From: Dasypus novemcinctus | Taxonomy: Eukaryota; Chordata; Mammalia; Cingulata; Dasypodidae | Assembly (NCBI RefSeq): GCF_030445035.2 | Contig: NC_080686.1 | Coordinates: 781,931 to 845,930, forward strand | Reading direction: 5' to 3' | DNA: 64,000 nucleotides | Part shown: in pieces, positions 45,223 through 59,638 of the stretch | Layout of the letters: each line of letters begins with the position of its first letter | Numbering within the stretch: the first letter of the stretch is position 1 | Notes under the pieces: model-generated | Database searches by the model: none | Told to the model about the DNA's origin: nothing | What the model saw: only the letters and a program-made list of their open reading frames with translations | Made by a program: the position numbers and the translations under genes

Positions 45223-46465
45223 TTGTAAATTTTGACCCATTATCACTCCCATGTTATGGTTGTTTCATCTGTCAAGTGTACAAGGTGAAGAAAAATTTTA
45301 AATGGGGGTTGCACCTGGAAAATAAAATTTTTAAACTCCATTTACATGTTTCAAAACTGCTGGGTCCCAAGTCCAACGAACTCTCGGGCTGCCAGTATCA
45401 TGTGCAGCATACTAAAGCTACACTATTTGATTAGCTTATTAATTCTGCATAAATCAGGTCAATCAATGTGTCAACCTGTAACAGACTGTGCACTTTAACT
45501 GAACATGGCAAAATATTCATTTTGAACTTTAGATCATCATTTGATGTCAAACAATGAAGCAAATCCCAACAGTATATACAAAAAAACAGCTTTGCATTTA
45601 CAAAAGATTGTTTCCCATACTGATTAATCCAGGCAGCTAACTCATTGGTTTATGCAACTTTATTGAAGAAAAATAAATCAATTACTAGCAGAGCTATTAG
45701 TTGATCACTCATCCATTGACAACTTGCTTCATTTATTCAGTGCTATATTAAACAGTGTATTGGAATATAGATTAACTAATAGCTCCAAGCTTCCTAACAA
45801 TTTAAATGAAAATTACAAAATATTTGAGACCCTATTTTGGAATACAAAGGGTGTTTGACTTCCAATTTCCATTCTCTGTAGAACAAGAACAGGTCATTCC
45901 TTTATTGACATGCATAAAATACATCACATTTTCTGTTCTGTTGATGCTATAAATTCAATACCAGTTCTCCAGCCACATCAGTTATGAGCATAAAGTATAT
46001 CATGTAACCTCAAATCTCTAACAGTGGAAGGCTTAAAGAATGGATGCTGCTATAGTAATGCTTCTTCCTTTGATGTGACAACTGAACATCCATCTCCCTC
46101 CCCCTCAGATGACTTCTTCAGCATGTTAGAGCAGTGAGGAATGGTTTTAGTCTCATAACCAAGTTAGAGTGAAGACATTGGCCACATAATACACATGCTC
46201 CATTTTTTTAAAAAAATTCTGAATCTTGGGCAACTGTTCTCTTGTAACTACTTTACAGTTTCTAAAAGCAGTTATTGTCCAAAGCTGGAAGAACTTAAGT
46301 CTTCTCAGATGAGCATGTGAATGAATGGAGGGAGGTAAACAAAAAAATAAAATTAAAAAAGATGAGGTCTGATAGGGGAGCAGCCAGATAAGAAAATCAA
46401 AAAAGGAACAGTAATTTAAAGTTTATTCCAGCTATAATGCAGGTTATTCTGACTTTAAGGTAGCA

Positions 46466-47153
<688 letters not shown>

Positions 47154-47164
47154 CAATTTTGTAA

Positions 47165-49640
47165 GTTTTGACAGGATATATGATGGCCTGTATCTGTCAT
47201 TGCCATTAAATTCAGGACAATTCCCAAGTCTGGGAAATGCCCCCATATTACACCTATTTTTCCCTCTCCCTCCCCTCAGGACCTCCAGTGGCCACTGCCT
47301 TCTCATGAAGGGTAAAAGTTCTTCCGTTGCCAGAATCACATTGTCTATAGTAGAATACCAGTAATTTTACTCTAGTCCATCATTCATTCCCCAATCCTGA
47401 GGATTCTGGGATGGTGAATCCACTCCATCCTTTAATTGGGAGGGGTCTTAGATACCATGGGGCAGATGGATGGGACTATCTTGGTTGCAGTTGCACACAC
47501 TGTGTAGCTTGGGATGGCCCTTGTCCATCATTATCTCCTTTTTAGTTCTCCTGGATGAGTCCAATGAACTGGAGAGTAGGTGTTGCAACTCTATTGAGAT
47601 TCAGGCCTCAAATGGCATATGGATAGCCCAAAGATTTACATACCCTTATCAACTCTAGTACTAACTATAGGTTCAGGTAGAAGGGGCAGAAAAGTCACGT
47701 GTAGGGAAACCACAACTGAGTCCACTTCTGTCACACTGGGGAGTATAAGTTCAAAATAGTGCCCTCTGGCATGATGCCAGGCCTGAGCTGTCTGCCCTGC
47801 CTATAGTGTCTGGATGTCTCCAGAGCCCTCAGGAGCCCTAATGTTTGAGGCAGTGTTTACTTTGGCAGTCAATGAGATCATGCTGAAGCATAACCTCTGG
47901 AATGACCTCCTGACTCACTTTGAAGTCTCTTACCTTATAAACTCATTTGTCTTTACCCTTTCCCCCTTTTGGTCAAGGTCTTTCTCCTCCTAGCATTGAT
48001 AGTTGGTGCTTGGTAGTAATCCATCAGTGCCAGGGAGGCTCATCCTTATGAATCGAATCCCATGCTGGGAGGAAGGTAATGCATTTATATATTGAGTTTG
48101 ACCTAAGAGAGGCCACATTTGAGCAACAAGGAGTCTTTCAGGAGGTAACTCTTAGGCACCCTATAATACTATGCTAAGTTTCAATTTCAGAAGTGAAGTT
48201 TCATAAATACAGTCATCACTTTCAAGGGCTTGCCATCAGTCCATCCTTCTTCACTAGTCACTGTCTCTGTACTTGGGGGATTCTTGCTGCCCCATTCAAG
48301 AATGTGGCATGCTCCCCAGAATGGGAATTTGATATTCTTTCAGTTGTGTGTAAATCTCTGCCCATTGTGACAATGCCCCATGAATACTTACGTACATTTA
48401 TATGCCTTATAGGTTTGTCCCAGGTCACCCTCCTCCCATGCATCCCCCATTACTGACACCCTACAGCAATCATCCTCTCCTGCCACAGTTGTAACCCTTC
48501 TGTGATCCAGAACTTCTTGAGACATGAAACCAACACAATAATCAAATACAATTAATAGGAAAATGAAATAATGATAGTTTAAAAATGAAAATACAAAAAA
48601 ATACCTTTAAAATTTGAAATGAGGAAAAGTAAAATAAATTTTAAAAATTTAACATGTCTTTCATCATTGTAAGATGTGTTGTATTGTGTTGTGACATTTT
48701 CTTCTGTTTATTCCCCCAGGGTGTTATTTATTTTTGTTTTGTCTTCAGAGAAGCTTTTATTACAGTAAATTCACATACAATTTATAGGAGATTCCCATAT
48801 ACCCAACATCTTCCCCTTTTTCCTCTATTGAAGGCATTTACATGTGGATGATACATTTGTTGTAATTGATGTACAGATATTGAAACATTGCTACTAACCA
48901 TGGTCAGTGATTTACATTATGGTTTACATTTGAAACCATACTCCTTTATAAATTTTGATGAAATTTAACATGGTCTTCCATCACCCCAAAAATGCCCCAT
49001 ATTCCATCTATTTTATTCCTTCCTTCCCCTCCCTTGAAGAACAAGTTTCAGAGTTACTTACAACATTTTGGGCTTTACATACTGTTCTGTCCTCCCCTAT
49101 GAGGCACCACCCTAGCTCTCAAGAGACTCCCTCCTTTCTATTTGATAAGCACAGCAGGACTCCCCAGGATTGGAGTCCAACACCTTCCCACTCATTATAT
49201 GGCCCTGCACCCACTGATACAACACACAATTGACAAGATGAACTCCCACTCCCTAGATGCCTACCCCAGGTGCACCCTGTCCTGCATCCTCCCTACATCC
49301 AACTCTGTAAACTGGTAATCCCCCTTGCCATACTTGGCAAAATAACATTCCCAACATTGTAGTTTCAATCACATACCTACAAATCCCCAGTGTTCACCTG
49401 CTCCCTCCCCCATCATTCCCCCATTTCCATTGACAGTCCAACCAACCCTCCCCTCCCTAACCCTTCACAAACCAGCACCTACCTAATAGCATCACTGCCG
49501 ATCCAGCACTGTCATGCCCTTCCACTGCACAACTACTCCTATACACCTTACCATAGGTTTCTCTCATATGGGCTTTGGCTCACAATCTTCTGCTCCCTTT
49601 CTATCTCCTGTAAACCTATCTTCCAGGCTCTAGCTCTGTG
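47165..49640 (-). mobile_element. L1 3' UTR (right part) of an ORF2-deleted element
   Basis: Continues the L1 3' UTR from 45183. Colinear with copies A and B: 'gtctatagtagaataccagt', 'cagtgccagggaggctcatc', and a second 'aggagattcccatatacccaa'-like module near 48785. No host gene content. Confidence 0.8.
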
Positions 49641-50990
49641 AGTTTTCTTAATTTGTTTAATTCATATCAGTAAGGTCATGTAATATTTGTCCTTCAGTGC
49701 CTGGCTTGCTTCACTTAACATAAAGTCTTCAAGATTCATCCATGTTATCCCATGTGTTAACACTGCATTCTTTCTTACAGCTGAGTATATGTATAGCACA
49801 ATTTGTGTATCCATTCCTCTGTTGATAGACATTTAGGTTCCCATCTTTTGGTAGTAGTGAATAATGCCACTGTGGACATTACTGTGCTCTATCTGTTCTT
49901 GTGCTTGTTTGTGCATTTCTTGTTCTCATTCACATCCCTAGTTCCTCCTGAAATTTTTTGGGTCTTTTTATCTATCTGTCCTGATTTCAGCTGTCCTGTC
50001 TTCTGCTTTGCTGATTCTTTCCTCTGCCAGTTCAGATGTGTTGTTTGTACCTCTAGGGTATTTTTGATTTCTTGCATTATGCCATTCATCACCATCAGGT
50101 CTTTTATCTTTTTATGTATATTTACAATTTCTTCAGTATGTTCCCACAGTGACTTCTTAATATCCTTTATCTCTTCCTTCACTTCATTAATTTCACTCAT
50201 GATATTTGTTTGGACACTGTTGATTAGTTCCCCATTTTGTATCTTCTCCTGTTTTTCAGTTTGTTCATTGGAGTGGGCCGTGTCTTCCTGTTTTCTTAGT
50301 ATGGCTTGTAATTTTTTGTTGTGTCTAACCATCTGTTTATCTTGATGAGCTATTTTGTTTCTTTGCATTCACCAAGGATATTTTTTTTTTGCTTGGTTCC
50401 TCTCATTCTATATCCTTGCAGTTGTCTCTGTTCCCTTGTAAAAAAAAAAAAGGCTCAGAGAAAAGGAAAGAGATAAGGAAAGGAGAATAGTATTAATCAT
50501 AAAACATACAAGAGGAACTGTACAAAAGTTTGGAAACTAAGTAATATGAGTAAAATTCATAACAAATACAAAGGAATAAGAATAAAGAGTTGGGATTGAA
50601 AAAACTAGAAAAAAATAGAATGAATTTGAAGACTAGACAGATGAGGAAAAAAATAAAACAAGAAACAAAATAGAAAAAAAATAATGAATTGAAAGACTAA
50701 GCAGATGAGAAGAGAATAGAAAGGGGAAAAAAGAAGACGAAGAAAAAGAAACATAAAGACCAAAGAAGAAGTGGTGGAATGAAAGAAAATCAACAGAAGC
50801 TGGAAGACAGAAAAATGAAGGAAAGAAGAGAAAGTAGGTTGAAAAATTAGGTAAAAGAATGAAGGAAACAAAAGGTAAAAGAACAAACAAGAAATGAAAG
50901 AGTAACAACCCAGGAAGAGCAGCCTTCTCTCTTAGGCCCCTAGGGACCTCCCAAGACTGCTGGTGCTCATCAGTCACTCACCCTGCAGCC
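49641..50990 (-). mobile_element. L1 derivative: ORF2 tail fused to ORF1 and 5' UTR
   Basis: On plus, about 49650-49915 is the L1 ORF2 C-terminal end ('ttcagtgcctggcttgcttc'). Near 49920-49965 it passes straight into ORF1. 49889-50368 on minus gives a 159-codon ORF1-like frame with the NEQTEKQEKIQNGELINSVQ coiled-coil start and IMQEIKNTLE. 5' UTR-like purine-rich sequence follows to about 50990. Endonuclease, reverse transcriptase and most of ORF2 are missing. Confidence 0.75.
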
Positions 50991-51139
50991 TGCCCTCTGC
51001 AGGTGATGTAACCAGTTTTAGTGAATAAAAGAAAAAAGAAAAAAGATCCCAAACAACCATAAAACAAAATAATAGAAACACAGTCTATGAGTTCCTATCA
51101 TGAGGTGCTAGCTGGGTGCCTTACTCTCTCTAGATCCCT

Positions 51140-51235
51140 TCTCTTAGGAGGTACCAAGGTTTGAACCAGGTACCTATGTGCAAGGTAGGCATTTCCCTCT
51201 TTTTCTGCAGCAGCTCTACAAGCTAAACAGGCAAC
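51140..51235 (-). mobile_element. Short tRNA-derived SINE (minus), diverged
   Basis: On plus 'ttaggaggtaccaaggtttg' followed by 'aaccaggtacctatgtgcaa' is the reverse complement of the family seen at 33370-33575 ('...ggtacctcctaa'). The head towards 51235 is degraded. Confidence 0.6.
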
Positions 51236-52884
51236 AAACACCTCAATCTTCATATAAAGGTGGTGGTAAAAATAAAGTGATCTTGGTTCCATTGGGAATC
51301 TTAGGTTTTCATAAAACAATAGAAAAAGTAATTTATCCTGTATTGTTAAAATAAACTAACTGTTAATGTAAGCAAGGTAATTATATATTGTAAGAGATTT
51401 GCTCTGAGATAGTTTCCAAAATCACTTTGGTAACTTATGTATGTAAATAGAATGTTTTATTATTATGGAAAAAGAAAGTAGTTATGCCCTAAAATAAAAT
51501 AACTGGTTATTAAGAAAAAGTAAAGTGTGGGACAAATCCTGAATGAATACAGAAAGTTCAAAAGGTTCATGGAAAAATAATTTTTATGGTTAAAGTTGAG
51601 TAAGATTTGATGGGTCTATTTATAAAAATTTAAAAGCTTTAATATCAAATCTAATGATATAAAGCTAAAATTTTGTTCTTTCTCTATTAATGTGACAGTT
51701 TCTTAAGCTGTTAGTCTGTTTTAGTAGAAGTTGATTGAGTTTTTCTCCTGAATAACACGAAGAAACAAACACAACAAAAAAGAAAGTTTATCTGGCTCTT
51801 CCTGCCCCCATTTCCCTTAGGCAGGTGGACTTCTAACAGTTTTCAGTGGCTGGACTAGTTAGATGCCTGTCTCTGCCCCCTCCTTGGCCAAGTTCCTCTC
51901 CCAAGGTGGCTGGGTCTGACAGCTTGCCTGAGCAGATTCCCCCTTTCCTTTCCCCTGGGCCACCTCACTGCTGGCTGGTGTCCTCCCTGAGATTCAAAGG
52001 TGGCTCAGGTTCCCAAATGGCAGAAAGGAAACCACTCTCCACCTTTCACCAGGGCTCCCTTCCTCCAGGGAATGCTTCCTCCCACTCAGCTGGCCTTTGA
52101 GAGCAGGGGGTCCACACAGGCTATTTGCCTTGAGGGTGGGACTTATCCACCAACTTGTCCAGCCACAGGGCTGAGCACCTCATGGTGGTGCTCATGAGCA
52201 CCTTGGGATCTTTGTCTCTTTGTCCAGCTCCCTCCTTAATGATGCCTGCATGCCTGCAGCCTCCTGCTCTGTGGATTCCCCAAACAGCTCGCTCAGGTTA
52301 GGCCCTGCCCTTTCTCTATCATTTTTGTGAAAGAACTCAGCAGTGCCCACCTCCATTGATGCCATTTTCCCAGACTAGTCTCTTAATTACCAATTTTTAA
52401 TCTGCTCAGTGAGTAAAAGGAAAACATGAGAAGGATGTCTCACCAAATAGAGACTATAAATAAACAGCTAAGAAGTATAAAATCAACTGAAATAGAAATT
52501 CTGGAGGTGAAAAGTATAATCTGTGATAATGAGAATTTCTCTAGAGGTGGTCGACAACAGTAGTTCCCCTGGCTAAAGACCTGAACCACTCTCTGAGCAG
52601 CCTGGAGTTGTGCACCTTCCTATTTCAGTCCTTCCTCACCCAGATCATGTTCATTCCATAAGATGTATCAGTGAGACTTTCTAGGTTTCTTATAAACTTT
52701 ACTGGTCACTAGTGATGTTGAATGAATGCTCATACCCTTGCTCATGCTAACTCACTGCACATCCTATGACTTAAGGTCTACAGGAGAGGGAGGTGGTCAA
52801 TTATTCATTTTTTTAAGAGACCTTTACTTCCTTCTGAGAACCCAAGACTACACCCAGTGTGAATGAAAGTCCCCCAAAGGAGAG
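51236..52884. other. No gene seen
   Basis: AT-rich to 51800, then a C/T-rich part 51845-52330 that may be an L1 5' UTR remnant or plain unique DNA. No exon could be supported. Confidence 0.4.
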
Positions 52885-52888
52885 ATAC

Positions 52889-53358
52889 TGATGTGGGCTA
52901 TGGGTGAGAGGCTCTTTGTCTCTTCAGAGATATCCTTAAACTATCTGTGGCTTGTGGATGTGGGATGATAAAAGGTTGCAGTCCTGCCCTTGGTGAGCAG
53001 GAAACAGTTTAACAAAGCAAGGTCTATAAACTTTAAGTATTCAGGGGAAATGCAAACCAAATATGCTAAAAGCTTATCGAATGCCTGAGGTCCATGCTAA
53101 AAGCTTACCTAAGAAGTGGAAATATATGCTGATTCAAGCCTATTGAGAACTGAAACAAAAGGACCATTTGGCCTTTCCTCTCTGTATAAAAGGGACTAAA
53201 AAATCTTGTTGGGGCTCGGGATTGAAACGGAAAGGGATTGAAATGGAAAGTTCCCTGAGTCCAGCCTGCTGTCAATAAACCATTTTTCCTTCTCAAAATC
53301 ATTCCTGAGTCCTGGCCTCTCTATACTCAAATAATTGAACCTCTCAAATTCTACAACA
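52889..53358 (+). mobile_element. Solo LTR, class I type (4-bp target duplication)
   Basis: 470 bp with termini TGATGTGGG...CTACAACA and ATAC on both sides (52885-52888 and 53359-53362). It has TATAAAA at 53185-53191 and AATAAA at 53274-53279 in the expected order, plus a direct repeat 'atgctaaaagctta' in U3 (near 53063 and 53093). No internal retroviral genes are present. Confidence 0.85.
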
Positions 53359-53589
53359 ATACAGCTCTATACTCAGAGATATTCCACATTCTTGCCTCTG
53401 AGTCCCCATTAAACTTATAGGAAGATAGTGGCCCTCCATTAACAAGGGGAATTATAACCCAAATTTCTGTGAACCCCAATGTCCCTGAGGATCCCGCAAA
53501 TTCTTAAGTCAACCAGATCTCAAGGAAAGACCTCCTGATGTTATATAAATTAACCTATCCCAATCTCACAAAGGAGAAAGATGATTGTT

Positions 53590-54195
53590 TTGACTCTTCA
53601 AGACAGTAATTGATGCCATTTAAATTTGACAATCAGTTTTTCCAGTTCTGCAAAAAGAATAATGGCTGCTGGGATTTTTTAAGCTATTATATTGATCTGT
53701 AGTTTCCTGTAGGTAGTATTGATATTAGAACATTACTGAGTCTTACCATCCTTGAACAAATGATGTCTTACCATATGTCTAGGACTTCAGTTTAATGCAG
53801 GTATGTTTGCTAGTGTTCAAGTGTTTCACCCTTTCATTAAATTCATTAGGTATTCAATTTGTTAGTGGATAATTAAATGGACTTCTAAAAAAATTCTTTG
53901 CTGTATTATAAAACCTTTTTTGTGTATCTTATACATGACAAGTTTGCTTTATTGTAAAATTATTGTAAAATTAGTATTGTGGGTTCTTTGGAATTTGTTT
54001 TTATAAGATTATGTCATCTGTATGTAAGGATAGCTTTCCTTCTTCCATTCCAATCTGAATGACTTTATTTCTTTTTTTACCCACCTGCTCTGGCTAGAGT
54101 TCATAGGCAAGATTTTCAGGATTTCACTATTGAGTATTATGTTAGCAGTGAGTTTTGTACATGCAGGTATATGAACAGAGTAGAATGACTTCCAC
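53590..54195 (-). mobile_element. Very old L1 ORF2 fragment
   Basis: Minus strand shows traces of the reverse transcriptase region, such as TANIILNSEILKILPMNSSQ (within 54009-54197), followed on plus by 'ctgtagtttcctgtaggtag'. Heavily decayed. Confidence 0.55.
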
Positions 54196-55606
54196 AAATG
54201 TCCCTCTGCTTAGTAAGCAGTAGAAAGTTCCCAGGTGATAGCATCCTGTGAGTGCATTTATGAAATCCTGGAATGTGAGTTAATTGTAGCATACGTACAA
54301 TTTTATGGTTTTGAAAAACTGAATTCTTTCTAATGTCCACGTGTTCAAGTTTTAATAATCCACTCATGATAAAATATGCCTGAAACATTTTGATGTGTTC
54401 TTAAGTTTTAAAATTCAGTAAAGCATATCAAATGAATTTATTCTTTCTAGAGGTTATTAAGAAAACAGTACTATTAATGTGTCAAGGACAAGTATTAAAG
54501 ACAATCCTTGGGGGCCATGGGAATACCAAGATTCCTTCAGGGATGTTGGTGTATGTGCCTGATGATAAGTTTAAAGCCATACGGTGGTGATATTGTAGTC
54601 CATATAAATGACACTGAACCCATGTGATTGTGAATCAAAATAATAGAAATTTTTAAAAAATTGCTGATATGAACTGCCATTGCTAACACCAAATATGTAT
54701 GAAAATAGATTGATTTAAAATGAAATAAAAAGGAAGTTAACTCTGAAGTCAACTCAGATATAAAGTGTAAAAACAAAGAAATTTACATATATAAGAAATA
54801 TAAGAAACTAAAACCTAATGAGTATAGGAATAATATGTATATAAATATTCAAAAATAAGTTAATTCAGTAATGAAATACAATGCAAGTTATATATTTGAA
54901 AATAACAGATAATTGGTTTTAAAAATACATAACCATTTATGGAGAATGACTTGATTTTGGCAAAGTGGTAATTCATGTTTCACTTGCTAAAAGGAATATT
55001 CAGTAGTCACATGGAGGAAAAAAATACACAATGATGGGTGCAATAGAGGTAATGAGCGTGATGATGCATTTTTAGGAGTGGTAAAAGTACAGAATCCAGA
55101 AATATTGGGAAGAAAGCTTCCATGCTTTAAAAAAAATTTCATAATACATCTAGACACAGAAACAGTTCTGTGTTGTTGGAAAAGGTATTTTGAATCTCAC
55201 TTCTGTCTATAATTTTTTAAAATCATGTGAAAATCAAAAGAAAAAATTCATGTTATTTTCAAATAATATAAAAAGAAAAGGAGTAAGTACAGAATAACCC
55301 CAAATGAATGAAAGCTCTTTATCATGATTTATATTATGTACTGAAATATACTTTCTGAAAAGAAGATACGAGGCACTAAGAAAATGAAGCAATATTTGAG
55401 AAGACATTATAAATTATTTATAAAACAAAAAATGAATGGGGAGAAATTAGGCAGTAAGAAAATTGGAAAAATATCAGTTCAAACTTGAAATGTAATATAT
55501 ATGAAATAGGGTGACAACGCTTAAGTAGAAAGAGAAGGTAATAAGTGGAAAGTGCTGAAAAGATATTGAGTGTAGAATGTTAAAGATTTGAAAGAGAAGT
55601 CAACAG
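54196..55606. other. AT-rich sequence, no gene seen
   Basis: No recognised repeat or exon; only short spurious frames. Confidence 0.45.
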
Positions 55607-55611
55607 GTGAG

Positions 55612-56051
55612 TGTGATGGTTATGTTAATATGTCAACTTGGCCAGAATGTGTGCCCACTTTTTTGGTTAAGCAAGCACTGGGCTAATTGTAATATAAGGG
55701 CATTTGTGGACTTAAGTCATCAGTGAGTTTACTGCATAGATGGCTGATTATGTCTACAGTCTACCAGGGAGATTGCCTTCAGCAATGTGTGATGCTTTAT
55801 GTAATCAACTGAATGCCTTAAAAAGGGGAAGTGATTCAGCATTGAGAGAAAATTTCCCAGCTCCTCTTTGGACAGCCAGCGTCTCCTGGGAACTTCGTGG
55901 GACTTTCATCAGAGCCCCTGGCTTTGCAGCCTGCCTACAGAATCTGGATTTGTGCATCCCCACTATACATGAGAGAATTTTATAAGATCTCATACTCTTT
56001 ACAGATATCTCTTGTTGATTCTGTTTCCATAGAGAACCCTGAGTTAATACA
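55612..56051 (+). mobile_element. ERVL-type LTR (MLT2-like), copy 2
   Basis: Begins 'tgtgatggttatgttaatat', ends 'gagaaccctgagttaataca'. Flanks GTGAG and ATGAG match at 4 of 5 positions, fitting a decayed 5-bp target duplication. Same orientation as the copy at 44456-44912. Confidence 0.8.
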
Positions 56052-56389
56052 ATGAGGAATGGTATAGAATGTCTGAACCAGAAAACCAGTTGAAAGACTT
56101 GAAAGAAATACTAAAAATTACAATTCCTTTGTTTGATATGAAATTCTTTGAAGCTGCATATCAAAAGTGCACACTGAGCACTGACTAAGAAAGGCTAAAT
56201 GCAAGGCATATTTTAGGAAAATTACGCATTAAAGAAAATATAAAATCCTTATACATGCATTATACAAAGTAATTACTATTTCATCAACATTTTTGAGAAC
56301 AATATTTTGTGCCAGATGCAAATGGGGCAGTATATTTGTGGAAAGCAATATTTTTGGTTTTATACCCAGCAACACAGAAATGTAATAAA

Positions 56390-56605
56390 AAAAGGCATTG
56401 GCCACTGGGTGGACTGGGAGAGAGTGTAAACTACAATTTAAATCATTATCATGTGGTGCAGCAGTGCTCCAAAATGTATTCATAAAGTGCAGTGAATATC
56501 CCATGATGATGAAAGAGGTTGTTGATGTGGAAGGATGGGGTGAAGGGAGTGGGGGGTATATGGGGACCTCATATTTTTTGAATGTAACATTAAAAAAATA
56601 GAGAA
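56390..56605 (+). mobile_element. L1 3' end, 5'-truncated (plus)
   Basis: 'gtggtgcagcagtgctccaa', 'gatgatgaaagaggttgttg' and 'ggggacctcatattttttga' then A-rich end. This is the sense version of the terminus seen reversed at 11866 and 24710. Confidence 0.85.
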
Positions 56606-59600
56606 AAAACAGCAAAAAATTCATTGAAACTCAATTATCCTACTAGACATGTTCCACGTGAGTGAACAGAGTTAAGTAAATGAAATTACTGAAATTAATT
56701 GACAGGAGGATAGATGATACACACTCAATTTACCATTATTCAGCTAACAATGAGGATTCTAGGAGTGAGAGTATGAATTGGGAGCCATTATGGAGACCAA
56801 ATATAATTCATATAGTGCTAACTTTGTTTAGGGTGCGTATCTATATATATACATGTATTAAAGATACAAATATTGTTTAATAAGTAAAATTAAATTAACC
56901 TCTTTCTAAAACAGCCTAATCTTTTGAAGTAAAACTGAACTGTCATTAAATTGACTCATTCTGAGTGGAGTAGAAGAGTGAGTACTGAGGCATCTCCAAA
57001 CACTGTGAGATCTCCAGCTCCTCTTAGCCTCAAACTGAGGCCTCTAGTCAAGGTCTCTGCAGCTGTCAGTTGTAGGATCTGCAACACAAATACAGAATCT
57101 GGAATACCTGAGGTGGGTTGCAAGACCCAGAAGGCACCTCAGACCCTGGAGAAGTGACCTTAGGTCCCTGATATCCCTGGGAGCCAGATCCAGGAGGCAT
57201 TGAATTCCTATTGCTGCTCCTTGCAGAGGGTGCTGTCTGTGACAAAGATTGTCTAGAAATTTCCAACAGAGTTCAGTCATGAAAGATTCACATTAAAAAA
57301 AACCTTCCTTTTCCTAATCAACAGTTTCATTCTTAATCAAACATAAAGCTTACCTGTCATTTTCCATTTTTAAAAAGTTATACTGTGATACCAAAAACAA
57401 ATTTTCTTACATTAATATATTCCAAAATGTAGATATTATAAAACACTCCTCATTATAGTATAATAGAGTTATTTTAATAATTGCAATCTTTAATAAGGGG
57501 AAATGAGTAATGCGAAATCTCCCTTGCTTCTCTCATCCCAAGTTAGCTCTGCAGGGAAATTTCCTTCAGGTTTTGTTTCTTTGACTTCTACATACATAGA
57601 GAAATCTTGAAGACCTGCATCTGTAGAAAAGGTGCATGAGCTAATCTGGTATCTGGGTAGAGAACTGCAGAGGCTGAGAACCCCATGTCTTGGGCAACTG
57701 AGAGGTCCCAGTGAGAACAGATGGCCACAGTAGCTACCCTTCTTGCTTAAGAGGGACCTCAGAGCATCACTGTTCTTGTTGGATCAAGTCAGGTCCAGCC
57801 ATAAAGCCATGATTTCACCCTCACCTTGACTCCTAGGGAAGTGAACTCGTTTGTGAATAGGGCTGTTAGATCTTATTGGTGTAAGTGATGTCAGTCTGCT
57901 ACAGGGCGGCTTTAGTCCTTTATGCATGGAGTCCTGAAGAGAGCAAGTCTAGAGAAATTCATGAGCAGGAGCAGAGGGGACAAATATAAAGAGATGATAG
58001 GTGATGGAGGGAGAAGTGGAGTTATGGATTGCTGGCAAACTGCCACCAGCTTGAGGGAAATCATGGCCATGCTCACACCTAGAGTTTACTTCTAACCTCT
58101 GAAACTTTTAGGCAGTCAATTCCTGCATATACACCAACTAGCCAGTGGTATTGGGTAAAGCAGCCCTGGCAAAATAACAATCTAACTCAACCTTTTCCCT
58201 TGAGACCTGACTAGGTGGCACTCAATGACACTCCACTTTATCCACCACACTCAATAATAGAGAGGGGAAGAGCTGGTGGACTTTAAGGGGATTGGGAGGG
58301 CAAACTCTGTTCTTAAACTGGGCTAGAGCTCTCTCCTCTTAACTAAGGAGCCATAGCTGAGCAAATTAGGACTTTTGTGGAATGGGTTTCTAGTCCCTGG
58401 GGTGAGGGTCTCAGGGCATCCTTCACCTGTCTGCACTTATTTTCACCATCCAATTCTCACCTCTATCTCCATGCTCCCACACTTGCAGTCTCTTCAGTAA
58501 GCTCCTCAAGAAGGCTGGATTTCCTGAAGTGTCAAGAGAAAGTAAAGAATCGGTGGAGTGTTAGTTGACCTGTTTCCCTTCTCCTCATTCTACCCACACC
58601 ACACTCAACATTTCCTCTTCTTGTTCTTCTCTTTCTACATCTTGGATGCCATCTGTGCTTTCCAGGAACAGACAATTGACATAAAGAGACTCCTTCTCCT
58701 CCTCAAAGAGTGTAGACAGCTGCAGGGAGGAGAGCAGACTTGCATTTCCAGAGCTGCATGTGCAGCATCACTACCGTGAGGGGATAGCCCAGCCCAGAAC
58801 CAACTTCACAGAGTCCCCTTCCCCATAATGGAGATCCAGGCTTCTGATCCCAGCACAGCTACTTGTCTGGCCCATATGGATTCCATGAGGTGATTCATGG
58901 TGCAGAGTAGGTTGAAAAATCAGTGTATTGTAGAAATATAGTAGGTAGGAAGTTGAAGACATGTTTTAAAAACATTGTCATTGGTATGAACTCATCTTCC
59001 TGGAAGAGACCTTCAAGATAATTATATAAAGAATGGATAAAAGAGCTACAAAGAAATGCTTACAGATAAGAAACAGATTTTAAAAATAGGGAGAAAGGAA
59101 ATAAATTACATGCAAGTTGCCATTCTCTATGTCTGAATCTTCTTCATCTGTGAAAAATGCTTCTGAATGCACAATGCTGTAACAGTGATGGGGTGGCCTT
59201 GCAAAAGGAAAGGAGAAAGTTCAGGTTGAAAGGGGAGCTCAAGCCCCTATTTTTGATGTCATAACATGACATGCACCTAGGATACAATTCTGTCCTCATC
59301 TCATCCTGATTTTGAGCTTCAATTGCTTCTCTTCTGCCTTGTGGGGTTTGCCTAAGATATAGGGTCTGTGTTCTAGACCTCACATGCTCTAATTTTAGGG
59401 AGAAATGCTCATATCTTCCTTGAGCACTAAGAAAGCAGTCAGTGTCTCCTTGTCTTTCTAAGCATGCTATTGCTTTCCTTCCCATTTTCCTGGTTCAGAA
59501 CCTCCCTGCCTCTCTTCTGTCTCCTAATTAGTGCTTATTTGCTTTAATTTCCATTCGTGTTGTTGTTCCATAGGAGAACATGGAGGAATGATCAAGTGTA

Positions 59601-59638
59601 TATTGTTGTCCTCTCCAGTCAATAAATTGTTCACTTAC
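56606..59638. other. Mostly unassigned sequence
   Basis: No firm gene. On minus, short open blocks after acceptor-like sites occur at 57620-57490 (42 codons, ending LLISPY) and 57078-56956 (40 codons, ending LLLHSE). Each is short enough to be chance, so they are not called as exons. Confidence 0.35.

Noticed and set aside
56951..57280. Frames on both strands (e.g. a Ser/Gly/Pro-rich 66-codon minus frame)
   Set aside because: Mutually overlapping frames of chance length, with no recognised family; kept only as unassigned sequence.
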